Positions 8,026 through 15,545 of a stretch of 44,678 nt of DNA are shown piece by piece. Origin of the DNA: Microvirga sp. Mcv34 (GTDB lineage: Bacteria; Pseudomonadota; Alphaproteobacteria; Rhizobiales; Beijerinckiaceae); assembly GCF_024519725.1 (NCBI RefSeq), contig NZ_JALJRK010000042.1, positions 1 through 44,678 on the forward strand, given 5' to 3'. The notes beneath the pieces were generated by a model that did not search any database, had not been told where the DNA came from, and saw nothing but the letters and a program-made list of their open reading frames with translations. The stretch's first letter is position 1, and every line of letters begins with the position of its first letter. The translations under genes and the position numbers were made by a program.

Positions 8026-9204
8026 TCACGCCGACCGGTTGGTCTGCTGTGCGCCTGGCCATATCGCAGGGCGAGCCCGGTCATACTGCGGAGGACGCGG
8101 CAAGTGTATGCCGAGTTGGTCGGCAGCATGCCAAGCCCACCGCGGATTATCGAGGAGCCCACGGCCAATAGCGACCTGGTCGGCTTGGTTGCTTACGATG
8201 ATCTCATTCGCTTGTCCCGGGCTGACAATAAGACCGACAGCGCGGACAACGATTCGACTCTGCGACTTAATGGCCTCCGCCAGGGGCACCTGATAACCAG
8301 GCCGTACTGCAATCGGCGTTTTGGTCGGGATCCCACCAGATGTCACGTCAACGTAAGCAAGACCTGCTGCCTCTAGTGCCTTGGTCAGCTCGACTGCGTC
8401 CTCTACCGCCAGGCCACCGCTTTCCCAATCGGTCCCTGTGATCCGCGCTCCGACCGCTATACCTGGTGAGACTGCCTCACCCACGGCCTGAGCCACAGCC
8501 AACGGCAGCGCCATACGCCCACTCGAACCGTCCCCCCAGCGATCGCGCCGCCGGTTTGAAAGGGGGGAGTGGAACTGATGCAGCAGGTACCCGTGAGCCA
8601 TGTGCAGTTCCACAACATCGAAGCCCAGGCGCTCGGCCCGACGAGCAGCCTGGACGAAGGACTGGAGAATTCCATCAATCTGGGACTCCTCCAGCTCCTG
8701 TGGCACATGCCATCCAGCATCATGAGGAAGAGCCGATGGGGCGACCGTGGTCCAGGGATCTTCATGAGCGGCAAGTGGGCCACCGCCCTCCCAGGGGCGC
8801 TGGGCTGACCCCTTTCGCCCGGCGTGGGAGATTTGAATGCCAAACCGGGTACCCGGCAATGCGACGGACCGGGCCGCTTTGAGAACACGATCAAGGGCCC
8901 GCTCGTTCTCGTCGGAATAAAGCCCAAGACAGCCATGAGTGATGCGGCCAGCCCTCTCAACAGCGGTCGCCTCCAGCATCACCAGACCGGCGCCCGACAT
9001 TGCCAGCGTCATCAGATGTTGCAGATGCCAGTCGGAAGCGCACCCGTCGTGTGCTGAGTACTGGCACATGGGAGCTACAGCGACCCGGTTCGGGACCTGA
9101 ACGGGGCCAATATCGAGGGGGCTGAACAGCGTCTGTGTCAATCGAAACTCCTGTGGGACAAGTCGCACCTGCAATCGTTCTGAACTGAAGGAAAGGCGGC
9201 TCAT
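8026..9204 (-). CDS. Old Yellow Enzyme family NAD(P)H:flavin oxidoreductase
   Basis: A 392-residue FMN-dependent ene-reductase of the YqjM/NamA branch: FSPLDIGPVQVPNRVAVAPM with a nearby cysteine in MCQYSA (the redox-tuning Cys of this branch), ISHAGRKGS, and VELHMAHGYLLHQFHSP carrying the substrate-binding histidines. GRGLLDNP lies near the C-terminus. Members reduce activated C=C bonds with NAD(P)H. Its ATG overlaps the stop of the M20 gene in ATGA (9201-9204), so it is translationally coupled and is the last gene of the seven-gene operon. The first 18 residues precede the usual family start, so initiation slightly further in is possible. In this operon it probably acts on an unsaturated pathway intermediate. 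Confidence 0.9.
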   Translation of the reverse strand: MSRLSFSSERLQVRLVPQEFRLTQTLFSPLDIGPVQVPNRVAVAPMCQYSAHDGCASDWHLQHLMTLAMSGAGLVMLEATAVERAGRITHGCLGLYSDENERALDRVLKAARSVALPGTRFGIQISHAGRKGSAQRPWEGGGPLAAHEDPWTTVAPSALPHDAGWHVPQELEESQIDGILQSFVQAARRAERLGFDVVELHMAHGYLLHQFHSPLSNRRRDRWGDGSSGRMALPLAVAQAVGEAVSPGIAVGARITGTDWESGGLAVEDAVELTKALEAAGLAYVDVTSGGIPTKTPIAVRPGYQVPLAEAIKSQSRIVVRAVGLIVSPGQANEIIVSNQADQVAIGRGLLDNPRWAWHAADQLGIHLPRPPQYDRARPAIWPGAQQTNRSA

Positions 9205-10373
9205 CGGCCGGCGGCAACGACCTTATTGATTGTGGAGGCCAGGATCTGGGCACGTTGCAGGAGAGTGGGCAACTCGATGTACTCGTCAGTGGTATGTGCC
9301 TTGCCACCGACTGGCCCAACGCCGCAAATGGTTGGTGCGCCGACACTCGCAGTAAAGCCAGAGTCAGCACATCCTCCGGTGAATTCACCCTTGATTGCGA
9401 CGCCATAATCTTCGGCTGTTCCCAGATACTGAGATGCAAGCTTTTCACTCTCCACGGTCGGGACGAGCGCCAGGAAGCTGCTTTTGCCAATCAGGGTTGA
9501 AGTTGTGCCGGGGACCGTCGCCTGGGCCGTAATAGCCTCAATGGCCGCGCTGACGGCATCGCGTTGCTCGTTTGTGACGAACCGTACTTCGAATTCGGCA
9601 CTCGCATGTGGGGCAGTTGTGTTGACCGACTGGCCGCCGGATACGAGCCCGACATTGACGGTGACGCCATCCTCAACCCGAGTGAGATCATGCAAAGCAA
9701 CGATCTTGTGTCCAAGTTCTGCAATGGCGTTCACACCCTCGGTAAAGTTCACCCCGGAATGGGCGGCCTTTCCTGTGATGTCGAGACGGCAGTAGAGCAT
9801 GCCCTTGCGGCTCGTCACGATGTTGCCTGACGCACGCCCTGGCTCTGCGTTGAAGACCGCAACGGCACTCCTCGCTTCCTCCATAATGGCTTCACGCGAG
9901 GTATTGGAGCCAATTTCCTCATCGCCTGTCATCAGCATGACAAGTGGGGTTTCAGGGGCGAACTTCTTGAATGCGGCCAGCACGAAGGCGTTCATCACCA
10001 GACCGGCCTTCATGTCCGCCACGCCCGGACCGTAAGCCCGTCCGTTCTCGATCCTAAATGGCCGGCGCGAGACTTCGCCCTTCGGGAAAACCGTGTCCCG
10101 ATGGCCCATGAGGAGGATATTGTGGCGCTCCCCACCGCGGCGGACATCGCCGACGTCGGCCCGGAGTATGTCGCCGAAGTCTGCGTTGGGCGTCACCGAG
10201 ACGTCGATCCCATGTTCGGAGAGGAAGCCGGTAAGGCGATCGCCTACTGCATCCACCCCGGCCTTGTCATACGAACCGGAATCGATGTCGACCAGTTCAG
10301 ATAGAAGCCGAACCATCGCGTCCTGCTGCTCATCAAGCCAGCGGGCGATCGCCTCGGAATTGTGCATATGCAT
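9201..10373 (-). CDS. M20-family metallohydrolase (carboxypeptidase G2-like)
   Basis: A 390-residue protein with the full set of di-zinc M20 residues: GHRDTVFP (His), YGPGVADMK (bridging Asp), TGDEEIGS (general-base Glu plus Glu ligand), FNAEPG (Glu) and KAHTTDEY near the C-terminus (His). A lid dimerisation domain lies in the middle (KAAHSGVNF). No signal peptide is present, so it is cytoplasmic. M20 enzymes cleave amide, peptide or N-carbamoyl bonds; the carboxypeptidase-G2-like subgroup typically removes a C-terminal amino acid or opens a small amide. It is the sixth gene of the operon and is coupled to the ene-reductase that follows. A role in hydrolysing an amide intermediate of the degraded compound is inferred. 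Confidence 0.9.
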   Translation of the reverse strand: MHMHNSEAIARWLDEQQDAMVRLLSELVDIDSGSYDKAGVDAVGDRLTGFLSEHGIDVSVTPNADFGDILRADVGDVRRGGERHNILLMGHRDTVFPKGEVSRRPFRIENGRAYGPGVADMKAGLVMNAFVLAAFKKFAPETPLVMLMTGDEEIGSNTSREAIMEEARSAVAVFNAEPGRASGNIVTSRKGMLYCRLDITGKAAHSGVNFTEGVNAIAELGHKIVALHDLTRVEDGVTVNVGLVSGGQSVNTTAPHASAEFEVRFVTNEQRDAVSAAIEAITAQATVPGTTSTLIGKSSFLALVPTVESEKLASQYLGTAEDYGVAIKGEFTGGCADSGFTASVGAPTICGVGPVGGKAHTTDEYIELPTLLQRAQILASTINKVVAAGR

Positions 10374-10436
10374 GGCTGTTCTCCGCCTTCCAATCTCAGG
10401 TATCGATACATTGCGATCAGGTTAGGAGACAGCCCC

Positions 10437-11339
10437 CTATTCGGAGGCGTTCTCCTTCACAAAGGCAGCGATCTCAGCATGCGTTGCAAACCAGACATCG
10501 CCCTTTGCTTTCGCGTGCCTGATCACCTCTTCGAGGATCCAAATACGTGAGCGAGGCGTGATGATGTGGGGGTGGAGGGTTAGCTGGAATAAACCACCCA
10601 CTTCATGAGCGGCATCGAGTTCCCGCAAGAAGATGTCGAGCACATCCTTTGGAGGCGTATAGGGCCTCAGTGACTGGAAGCGGTTCATCATGAAGTAGAC
10701 GGCATCGTCCCGGATCCATTCGACCGGTAATTCGACGATCCCCGTGGGCTCTCCATCGAGGAGGAGTTCATAGCAGTCTTCGTCGGCCATCAAGGACGAG
10801 TCGTAGAGAAGCCCGAGCTCTGCCTCGATGCGCAACGTGTTGGGGCTGAAGTCCCAAGATGGCGTGCGAAGTCCGACTGGTCGGATGCCGGTGATCTTCT
10901 CCAGCGTGTCCGCGGACCGGAACATCAAGTCACGCTCCACTTCATAAGGAAGCACCGAGTTCAACTCGTGGATCCAGCCGTGGATGCCGATCTCATGCCC
11001 TTCCGCCACGACTTGCCGCTGCTCATCCTCATGCAGCAGGGCTGCCACGGCTGGGACGTAGAAGCTCGCCTTGATGTCATGACGGCGGAGAATATCCAGA
11101 ATACGGGGCATGCCGACCCGAGCTCCGTACTGCCCCCAGGACATCCGGCCGATCGACTTGCCCCCTTCGCGAAGCTCGTTTGTCTCGTGATCCGAGTCAA
11201 ACGACAGAGCCACTGCCCATTTGGCGCCATTCTTCCACTTCGTCGGCGCAAGCCTCCGTCCGGCCCGAACCTGATTGACCAGCCCGCGCCAGTGCTTCTC
11301 TTCCCACTGCCACGTCTCTTGCGCTTGATTGTTCACCAT
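10437..11339 (-). CDS. CE4 polysaccharide-deacetylase-family protein (PgdA/PuuE-like)
   Basis: A 300-residue protein counted from ATG 11339, which has GGAGAG 8 bases upstream; the longer TTG start at 11360 has no better signal. It carries the carbohydrate esterase 4 metal site: ALSFDSDHE (Asp pair) and HGWIHE (two His spaced by four), then LRTPSWDFSPNT. There is no signal peptide, so it acts in the cytoplasm, unlike cell-wall deacetylases. This branch includes the helical-pore PgdA-like proteins and the PuuE/imidase group, which hydrolyse C-N bonds in allantoin-like rings or cyclic imides. Lying between an SDR gene and an M20 amidohydrolase gene, it is more likely a small-molecule C-N hydrolase than a cell-wall enzyme; the substrate is unknown. 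Confidence 0.85.
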   Translation of the reverse strand: MVNNQAQETWQWEEKHWRGLVNQVRAGRRLAPTKWKNGAKWAVALSFDSDHETNELREGGKSIGRMSWGQYGARVGMPRILDILRRHDIKASFYVPAVAALLHEDEQRQVVAEGHEIGIHGWIHELNSVLPYEVERDLMFRSADTLEKITGIRPVGLRTPSWDFSPNTLRIEAELGLLYDSSLMADEDCYELLLDGEPTGIVELPVEWIRDDAVYFMMNRFQSLRPYTPPKDVLDIFLRELDAAHEVGGLFQLTLHPHIITPRSRIWILEEVIRHAKAKGDVWFATHAEIAAFVKENASE

Positions 11340-11371
11340 CGATGCTCTCCGTTCTTCCAAATCAGTTCGGC

Positions 11372-12115
11372 TTACCGACCGCCGTCGACAGACAAGATCT
11401 GGCCGTTGACGAAGCTCGCCAGGTCAGACGCAAGAAACAGGGTTACCTTTGCGATCTCCTCGGGGGTTCCGAGGCGCTTGAGCGCGACACTGTCAACGAT
11501 CTGGCGTTGCTTCTCAGGGCTGTAGGAGGCCCACTGCCGCTCGGTCGCCGGGTTAGTCTGGACAAACCCCGGTGCCACGCTGTTGACGCGAATGCCATAC
11601 GGCCCAAGCTCATGCGCCAGCTGTCGGGTCAGGCCGAGCACAGCGTGTTTGGCCGAGCAATAGGCCTGGACACCTGTCAGAGACGCTTGGAGGGCTGCGC
11701 CCGAGGAGATCGTCACGATCGCACCCTTGCCAGCGCGCTTCATCGCGGGAGCAGCCGCTCTGCACAGGGAGAAGGTTGAACCAAGATTGATCTCGATCAC
11801 TCGGTTCCAATCTGCGTCTCCCACCTCCTCGAGCGGGCGATGCGCCTGGCCTGCGACGCCGCCCGCATTGCAAACGAGAACGTCGACGGGACCACCGGTT
11901 TCATTCTCGATTGATGCGATCCATTGCGCAGCGGCCTGCCGGTCTAGAAGATCGACCTTCGCAAGTGATATTGGTGCCCCATCGTCAGGAGCGTCAAGGA
12001 TATCACATCCATAGACGCGGGCGCCTGCAGCTGCAAAGCTCGCGCCGATCGCCCGACCGAAACCCAGGGCGGCACCACTGATGGCGACTGTTTTCCCTCT
12101 GAAATCCAAATTCAT
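11372..12115 (-). CDS. Short-chain dehydrogenase/reductase
   Basis: A 247-residue classical SDR. The cofactor loop reads SGAALGFGRAIG, a variant of TGxxxGxG. VCNAGG, the serine in TISSGAA and the catalytic YCSAK follow, then RVNSVAPGFV and the C-terminal GQILSVDGG. CDIL after the second strand suggests NAD(H) rather than NADP(H). Its ATG overlaps the stop of the ketopantoate-reductase-like gene as ATGA (12112-12115), so both are translated together. It should oxidise or reduce an alcohol/ketone intermediate of the operon's pathway. It is soluble and cytoplasmic. Confidence 0.92.
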   Translation of the reverse strand: MNLDFRGKTVAISGAALGFGRAIGASFAAAGARVYGCDILDAPDDGAPISLAKVDLLDRQAAAQWIASIENETGGPVDVLVCNAGGVAGQAHRPLEEVGDADWNRVIEINLGSTFSLCRAAAPAMKRAGKGAIVTISSGAALQASLTGVQAYCSAKHAVLGLTRQLAHELGPYGIRVNSVAPGFVQTNPATERQWASYSPEKQRQIVDSVALKRLGTPEEIAKVTLFLASDLASFVNGQILSVDGGR

Positions 12116-13131
12116 CTCTTCAGAAGCTCCGTAAGATTGTTATCGGAGAGGTCGCGCCGGTCCTGCTCAATCTCGTGGATCATCGCGATCAGTCGCTCCA
12201 ATGTCGGGCAGGACAGTCCATGCTTGCGTCCGATCCCGACAATGGGAAGCAGTTGCATATCGACCTCGGTGCGACGCTTGCGGATGGCGAGATCACGCCA
12301 AACGCCGGAATGGGTCTTTGCATTCGGGCGGTTGAACGCGACCATCGCCGCAACGCTTGCCTTGGCCGCAGCTTCCGTCCCACCCTTGCCGAACGCATTG
12401 GGATCGAAGCCATTGAAGCCGCGAGGTTCGACACCTTCGGCCCGAGCAACGTTCACGATCTCGCCCGCCAGCTCACGCCAGAGAGGCAGGAGTTCGGGCC
12501 TTTCCAGGCAGTCCGCGATCCCAAGGTTACCCACCGCCTGCGCGAACAGAAGCGACCCATAGGCAAGCTTGCCCCAGAGGTAGGACCAGATGTTATCGGT
12601 CTTAATGGCGTCCGGCTCGAAGGTGCGCAGATCCTCAAGGACGACATCCAGGCGCGGTGTCATCCGCCCGTGGATCTCTCCCGTGACAACTGCCGCTCTG
12701 TTCCCGAAGTGGACTTCGCCGGGCCCGATCCAATCTGCGCCAAAATTGATGAATGCGCCTACAGTGCGCTCGGGCCCGACGATCTCGGCAATCGTCTTCT
12801 CGCACAGGCCATTCTGCAACGAGACCACAAACCCGTCAGCAGCCAGATGCGGCAGCAAAGCGCGGCAGGCTTGCTCGGTATGCTGGGCTTTGACAGCGAG
12901 ATAAATCCGCTTCCAGGTCCCTTTGAGCTCCTCCGGAAGAAAGGCCGGAGCTTTCACCACCATCGGATCGACTGGGCCGGTGATCCGGAGCCCACGCTCC
13001 GGATCGCGAATAGCCTCGACATGTTCCGAAACCACGTCGACGAACGTAACGTCTCGGCCGGCGCGGACGAGAGCCGCTCCAAAGGTGCCGCCGATGGCGC
13101 CGGCACCCCAAACCAGAATTGGTTCTGACAT
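12112..13131 (-). CDS. Ketopantoate reductase (ApbA/PanE)-like dehydrogenase
   Basis: A 339-residue protein with an N-terminal Rossmann nucleotide-binding motif, GAGAIGGTFG, then AVKAQHTE and VVSLQNGL (typical of PanE), WGKLAYGSLLFA with the presumed catalytic lysine, and an all-helical C-terminal domain. PanE reduces 2-dehydropantoate with NADPH, but family members in catabolic operons often act on other 2-oxo or hydroxy acids. Here it sits between the transporter and SDR genes and overlaps the latter by four bases, so a catabolic hydroxy-acid dehydrogenase is more likely than pantothenate synthesis. Confidence 0.85.
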   Translation of the reverse strand: MSEPILVWGAGAIGGTFGAALVRAGRDVTFVDVVSEHVEAIRDPERGLRITGPVDPMVVKAPAFLPEELKGTWKRIYLAVKAQHTEQACRALLPHLAADGFVVSLQNGLCEKTIAEIVGPERTVGAFINFGADWIGPGEVHFGNRAAVVTGEIHGRMTPRLDVVLEDLRTFEPDAIKTDNIWSYLWGKLAYGSLLFAQAVGNLGIADCLERPELLPLWRELAGEIVNVARAEGVEPRGFNGFDPNAFGKGGTEAAAKASVAAMVAFNRPNAKTHSGVWRDLAIRKRRTEVDMQLLPIVGIGRKHGLSCPTLERLIAMIHEIEQDRRDLSDNNLTELLKR

Positions 13132-13156
13132 TATCGATATCCTTTAAAATTCGTGA

Positions 13157-14458
13157 TTAGCGCAGTTTCTCGTGCGCGGTTTCACGGAAGTTCCAGATCA
13201 CCACCCCCGACACGATGCCGGCGATGATCAGGTAATAGGTCGGCGAAATCGGAGAGTTCGTCGCGCTGATCAGCCAAGTGGAGATGAACGGCGCAAATCC
13301 GCCAAAAATTGCTGTCGAGAGGCTGTATCCGGTCGACATCAGAGTGGTTCTCGAGTGGGTCGGGAACAACTCGGAGAGGGCGGATGGACCTGCGCCAGAG
13401 AAGGACGCAATGAAGAGATTGAACAAGATCTGGATCGAAACGATCGTTGCGAGTGAGGCGTTCGCCAGGATCACGGAGAAGAGCGGATAGGGCAGGATGA
13501 TAAATGCTGCGCAGCAAGCAAGCAGCAGAGGCTTACGTCCAATCCTATCAGACAGATGTCCGAAGAACGGAGTGGCAATGACGAGCACCGTCAAGGCGAT
13601 CGCATTCCCCCACAATGCCTGAGTCTGCGTGATGCCCGCATGCTTTGTCAGGAAGGTCGGCATGTAGCTCAGCATGATGTAGTATGACACGGTCCAGATG
13701 ATCGTGAATCCGAACGCCTTTGCCATCATGCCAACGGCAGACCCGTGTTCTGCAGACGTCTCCTTAGGCTTCTTCTGAGCAGCCTCATAAGCTGGCGTTT
13801 CTTCAAGATTGCGCCGCATGTAGAACCCGACCGGCAGCAGAACGCCACCCAGAAGGAAGGGAACTCTCCAGGCCCAGTCGTTCATCTGGTCGGTTGTAAA
13901 AGCAGCCGTCACGAGCGCGACCACAACGCTTCCAAGAAGGTTTGAGGCGGCGATCGACGCTTGCCCGATACCCCCGAAGAGGCCACGTCGCCCCTCAGGA
14001 GCGGATTCGACGATGAACGCGGTTGCTCCACCCCATTCTCCGCCAGCAGCAAGGCCCTGAATCAGGCGCATGCCGACGAGCAGAATGGGAGCCAAAATAC
14101 CAATCGTCTCGAACGTTGGCAAAAGGCCGATTCCAACCGTGCCCAGTGCCATTCCGAAGATGGTGATCAAAAGGGCGACCTTGCGGCCCTTCACGTCGCC
14201 GATGCGTCCAATAATGGCGCCGCCCAATGGGTGTGCAAGGAAGCCGACGCCAAAAGCGGCAAACGATGCCAGAAGGGCTGCGACCTCACTCTCGTTAGGG
14301 AAGAACTTCGTCGCGATCGTCCCTGCTAGGAATGCGTAAACGACGAAGTCATAGTATTCCAGGACGTTGCCGATTGAAGCCGCCATCAACTGACGGCGGC
14401 GTGTGGCAAATGACATCTGCGGAACAGCGTCCGCCGTGATACTCGCTTGGTGTAGCAT
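13157..14458 (-). CDS. MFS transporter, metabolite:H+ symporter (MHS) family
   Basis: A 433-residue, 12-helix carrier. GNVLEYYDFVVYAFLAGTIA at the first helix and PLGGAIIGRIGDVKGRK at the loop between helices 2 and 3 are hallmark MHS motifs; GHLSDRIGRKPLL repeats the motif in the second half. MHS carriers import organic acids, dicarboxylates, betaines and similar compounds with protons. Placed directly after the iclR gene (23-base gap) and ahead of five enzyme genes, it is probably the uptake system for the operon's substrate, which would then be a charged organic acid or zwitterion. Confidence 0.93.
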   Translation of the reverse strand: MLHQASITADAVPQMSFATRRRQLMAASIGNVLEYYDFVVYAFLAGTIATKFFPNESEVAALLASFAAFGVGFLAHPLGGAIIGRIGDVKGRKVALLITIFGMALGTVGIGLLPTFETIGILAPILLVGMRLIQGLAAGGEWGGATAFIVESAPEGRRGLFGGIGQASIAASNLLGSVVVALVTAAFTTDQMNDWAWRVPFLLGGVLLPVGFYMRRNLEETPAYEAAQKKPKETSAEHGSAVGMMAKAFGFTIIWTVSYYIMLSYMPTFLTKHAGITQTQALWGNAIALTVLVIATPFFGHLSDRIGRKPLLLACCAAFIILPYPLFSVILANASLATIVSIQILFNLFIASFSGAGPSALSELFPTHSRTTLMSTGYSLSTAIFGGFAPFISTWLISATNSPISPTYYLIIAGIVSGVVIWNFRETAHEKLR

Positions 14459-14481
14459 TCTGTCTCTCCCCTCAGGAAATG

Positions 14482-15249
14482 CTAGGCTGCGGATTTGTGG
14501 TTCATCGCATTCGTCACCTGTTCAGCGGACTGACACAGGTGCTGAATGATCATGTCGCGTTTGTCGTGGAACCGGCTTGTGACGGCACCGACATCGAGCA
14601 TCGCGAAGATCTGGCGGTTCTGATCGAAGATGGGAGCGGCTATTCCGGTACCTCCGGACGCAAATTCCTCTTCGACGATCGCGTATCCCTGGTCATGGGT
14701 GCGCTTGATGATTTTCCGCAGCTCACCGAGATCTGTAACGGTCTTCGGAGTGCGCTTGACAAGCGGCCAGCCCGCCAACATGGAGTCGATCTGCTGCGGA
14801 GGTGAGTAGGCCATCAGGACGCGGCCCATAGCCGTGCAGTATGGCGCTATCTCTTCTGAGATATCATGATCGTAATGGACGATCTGGTCGGAGACGACCT
14901 TGCAGATCGTCTTAATGCCTGTGGCTCCGCTCACGCCAAGCAGCACTGTCTCGCCGACGGTCCGGCATAGATCGTGCATGATCGGCTCTGCGATCGCCAT
15001 CAGCCTCGTCAGGCGGTGGCCGCCCCAACCGAAGCCGTATTTGGCGAAAGCATTGTTCAAACGGTAGCGGTCGTCACCGTCCTTAACCGCGTAGCCTCGA
15101 GCCGCCACGGTTCTCAGCAGCATGAGAGTGCTGCTCTTAGGCATACCAAGTGCGCTGACGCACTCACTCAAGGTCGCTCCCTCGGGCGCCCCGGCGAGAT
15201 ATTCAAGAATGTCGAGGACGCGGGCCGCAGACCGGACGGTTTCGGACAT
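14482..15249 (-). CDS. IclR-family transcriptional regulator of the catabolic operon
   Basis: A 255-residue protein with an N-terminal winged helix (SAARVLDILEYLAG, then LSECVSALGMPKSSTLMLLR) and a C-terminal effector domain (EEFASGGTGIAAPIFD, family-typical). IclR proteins bind a palindrome and repress or activate genes in response to a small metabolite. It is the first gene of the operon and an exact 7-bp inverted repeat (CTGTTCA/TGAACAG) lies 11 bases before its start codon, so it probably controls itself and all six following genes. The effector is likely the substrate or an intermediate. Confidence 0.93.
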   Translation of the reverse strand: MSETVRSAARVLDILEYLAGAPEGATLSECVSALGMPKSSTLMLLRTVAARGYAVKDGDDRYRLNNAFAKYGFGWGGHRLTRLMAIAEPIMHDLCRTVGETVLLGVSGATGIKTICKVVSDQIVHYDHDISEEIAPYCTAMGRVLMAYSPPQQIDSMLAGWPLVKRTPKTVTDLGELRKIIKRTHDQGYAIVEEEFASGGTGIAAPIFDQNRQIFAMLDVGAVTSRFHDKRDMIIQHLCQSAEQVTNAMNHKSAA

Positions 15250-15260
15250 ATATATGAACC

Positions 15261-15280
15261 CTGTTCAGAATGTTGAACAG
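15261..15280. promoter_or_regulatory. Probable IclR operator
   Basis: CTGTTCA-N6-TGAACAG is a perfect 7-bp inverted repeat with a 6-base spacer, directly upstream of the iclR start. Its position fits autoregulation of the whole operon. The binding itself is inferred. Confidence 0.65.
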
Positions 15281-15491
15281 CCTGCCTCGATATGCCGTCA
15301 TGTCCAATTCGACTTTAGTTGGCGCTGATGAAAGAATTAGCCGATACGGTTCGCTCCAGGACGAGTAATACGTTATCACATTCCTGAAGAGTGGTTCATC
15401 GGTTCAGGCATCCGTTCCTTCCAGATGCCTCTACAGGTCTTAGATTTCATCTAGACCCAGATGCTCTGAGCCATATCACTCAAGGCGGAGA
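15281..15491. other. Non-coding stretch upstream of the iclR operon
   Basis: With the operator and the hairpin at 15492 this makes a gap of about 296 bases between the iclR gene and the membrane/spermidine-synthase gene. I see no convincing small gene. The iclR promoter should lie next to the operator, but no clear -35/-10 pair could be picked. Confidence 0.4.
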
Positions 15492-15514
15492 GCGACAGTG
15501 AAAGTCACCGTCGC
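15492..15514 (-). terminator. Hairpin after the fused MFS/spermidine-synthase-like gene
   Basis: Read on the minus strand, GCGACGGTGA and TCACTGTCGC form a 10-bp stem with one G-U pair and a 3-base loop, 31 bases after the stop codon. No T-run follows, so termination is uncertain. Confidence 0.45.
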
Positions 15515-15545
15515 CTCTTAATCCGAACGTGGGTAACTCCCGACG

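Noticed and set aside
12175..13128. 317-aa frame on the plus strand
   Set aside because: It is fully antisense to the well-recognised ketopantoate-reductase-like gene; a shadow caused by high GC.
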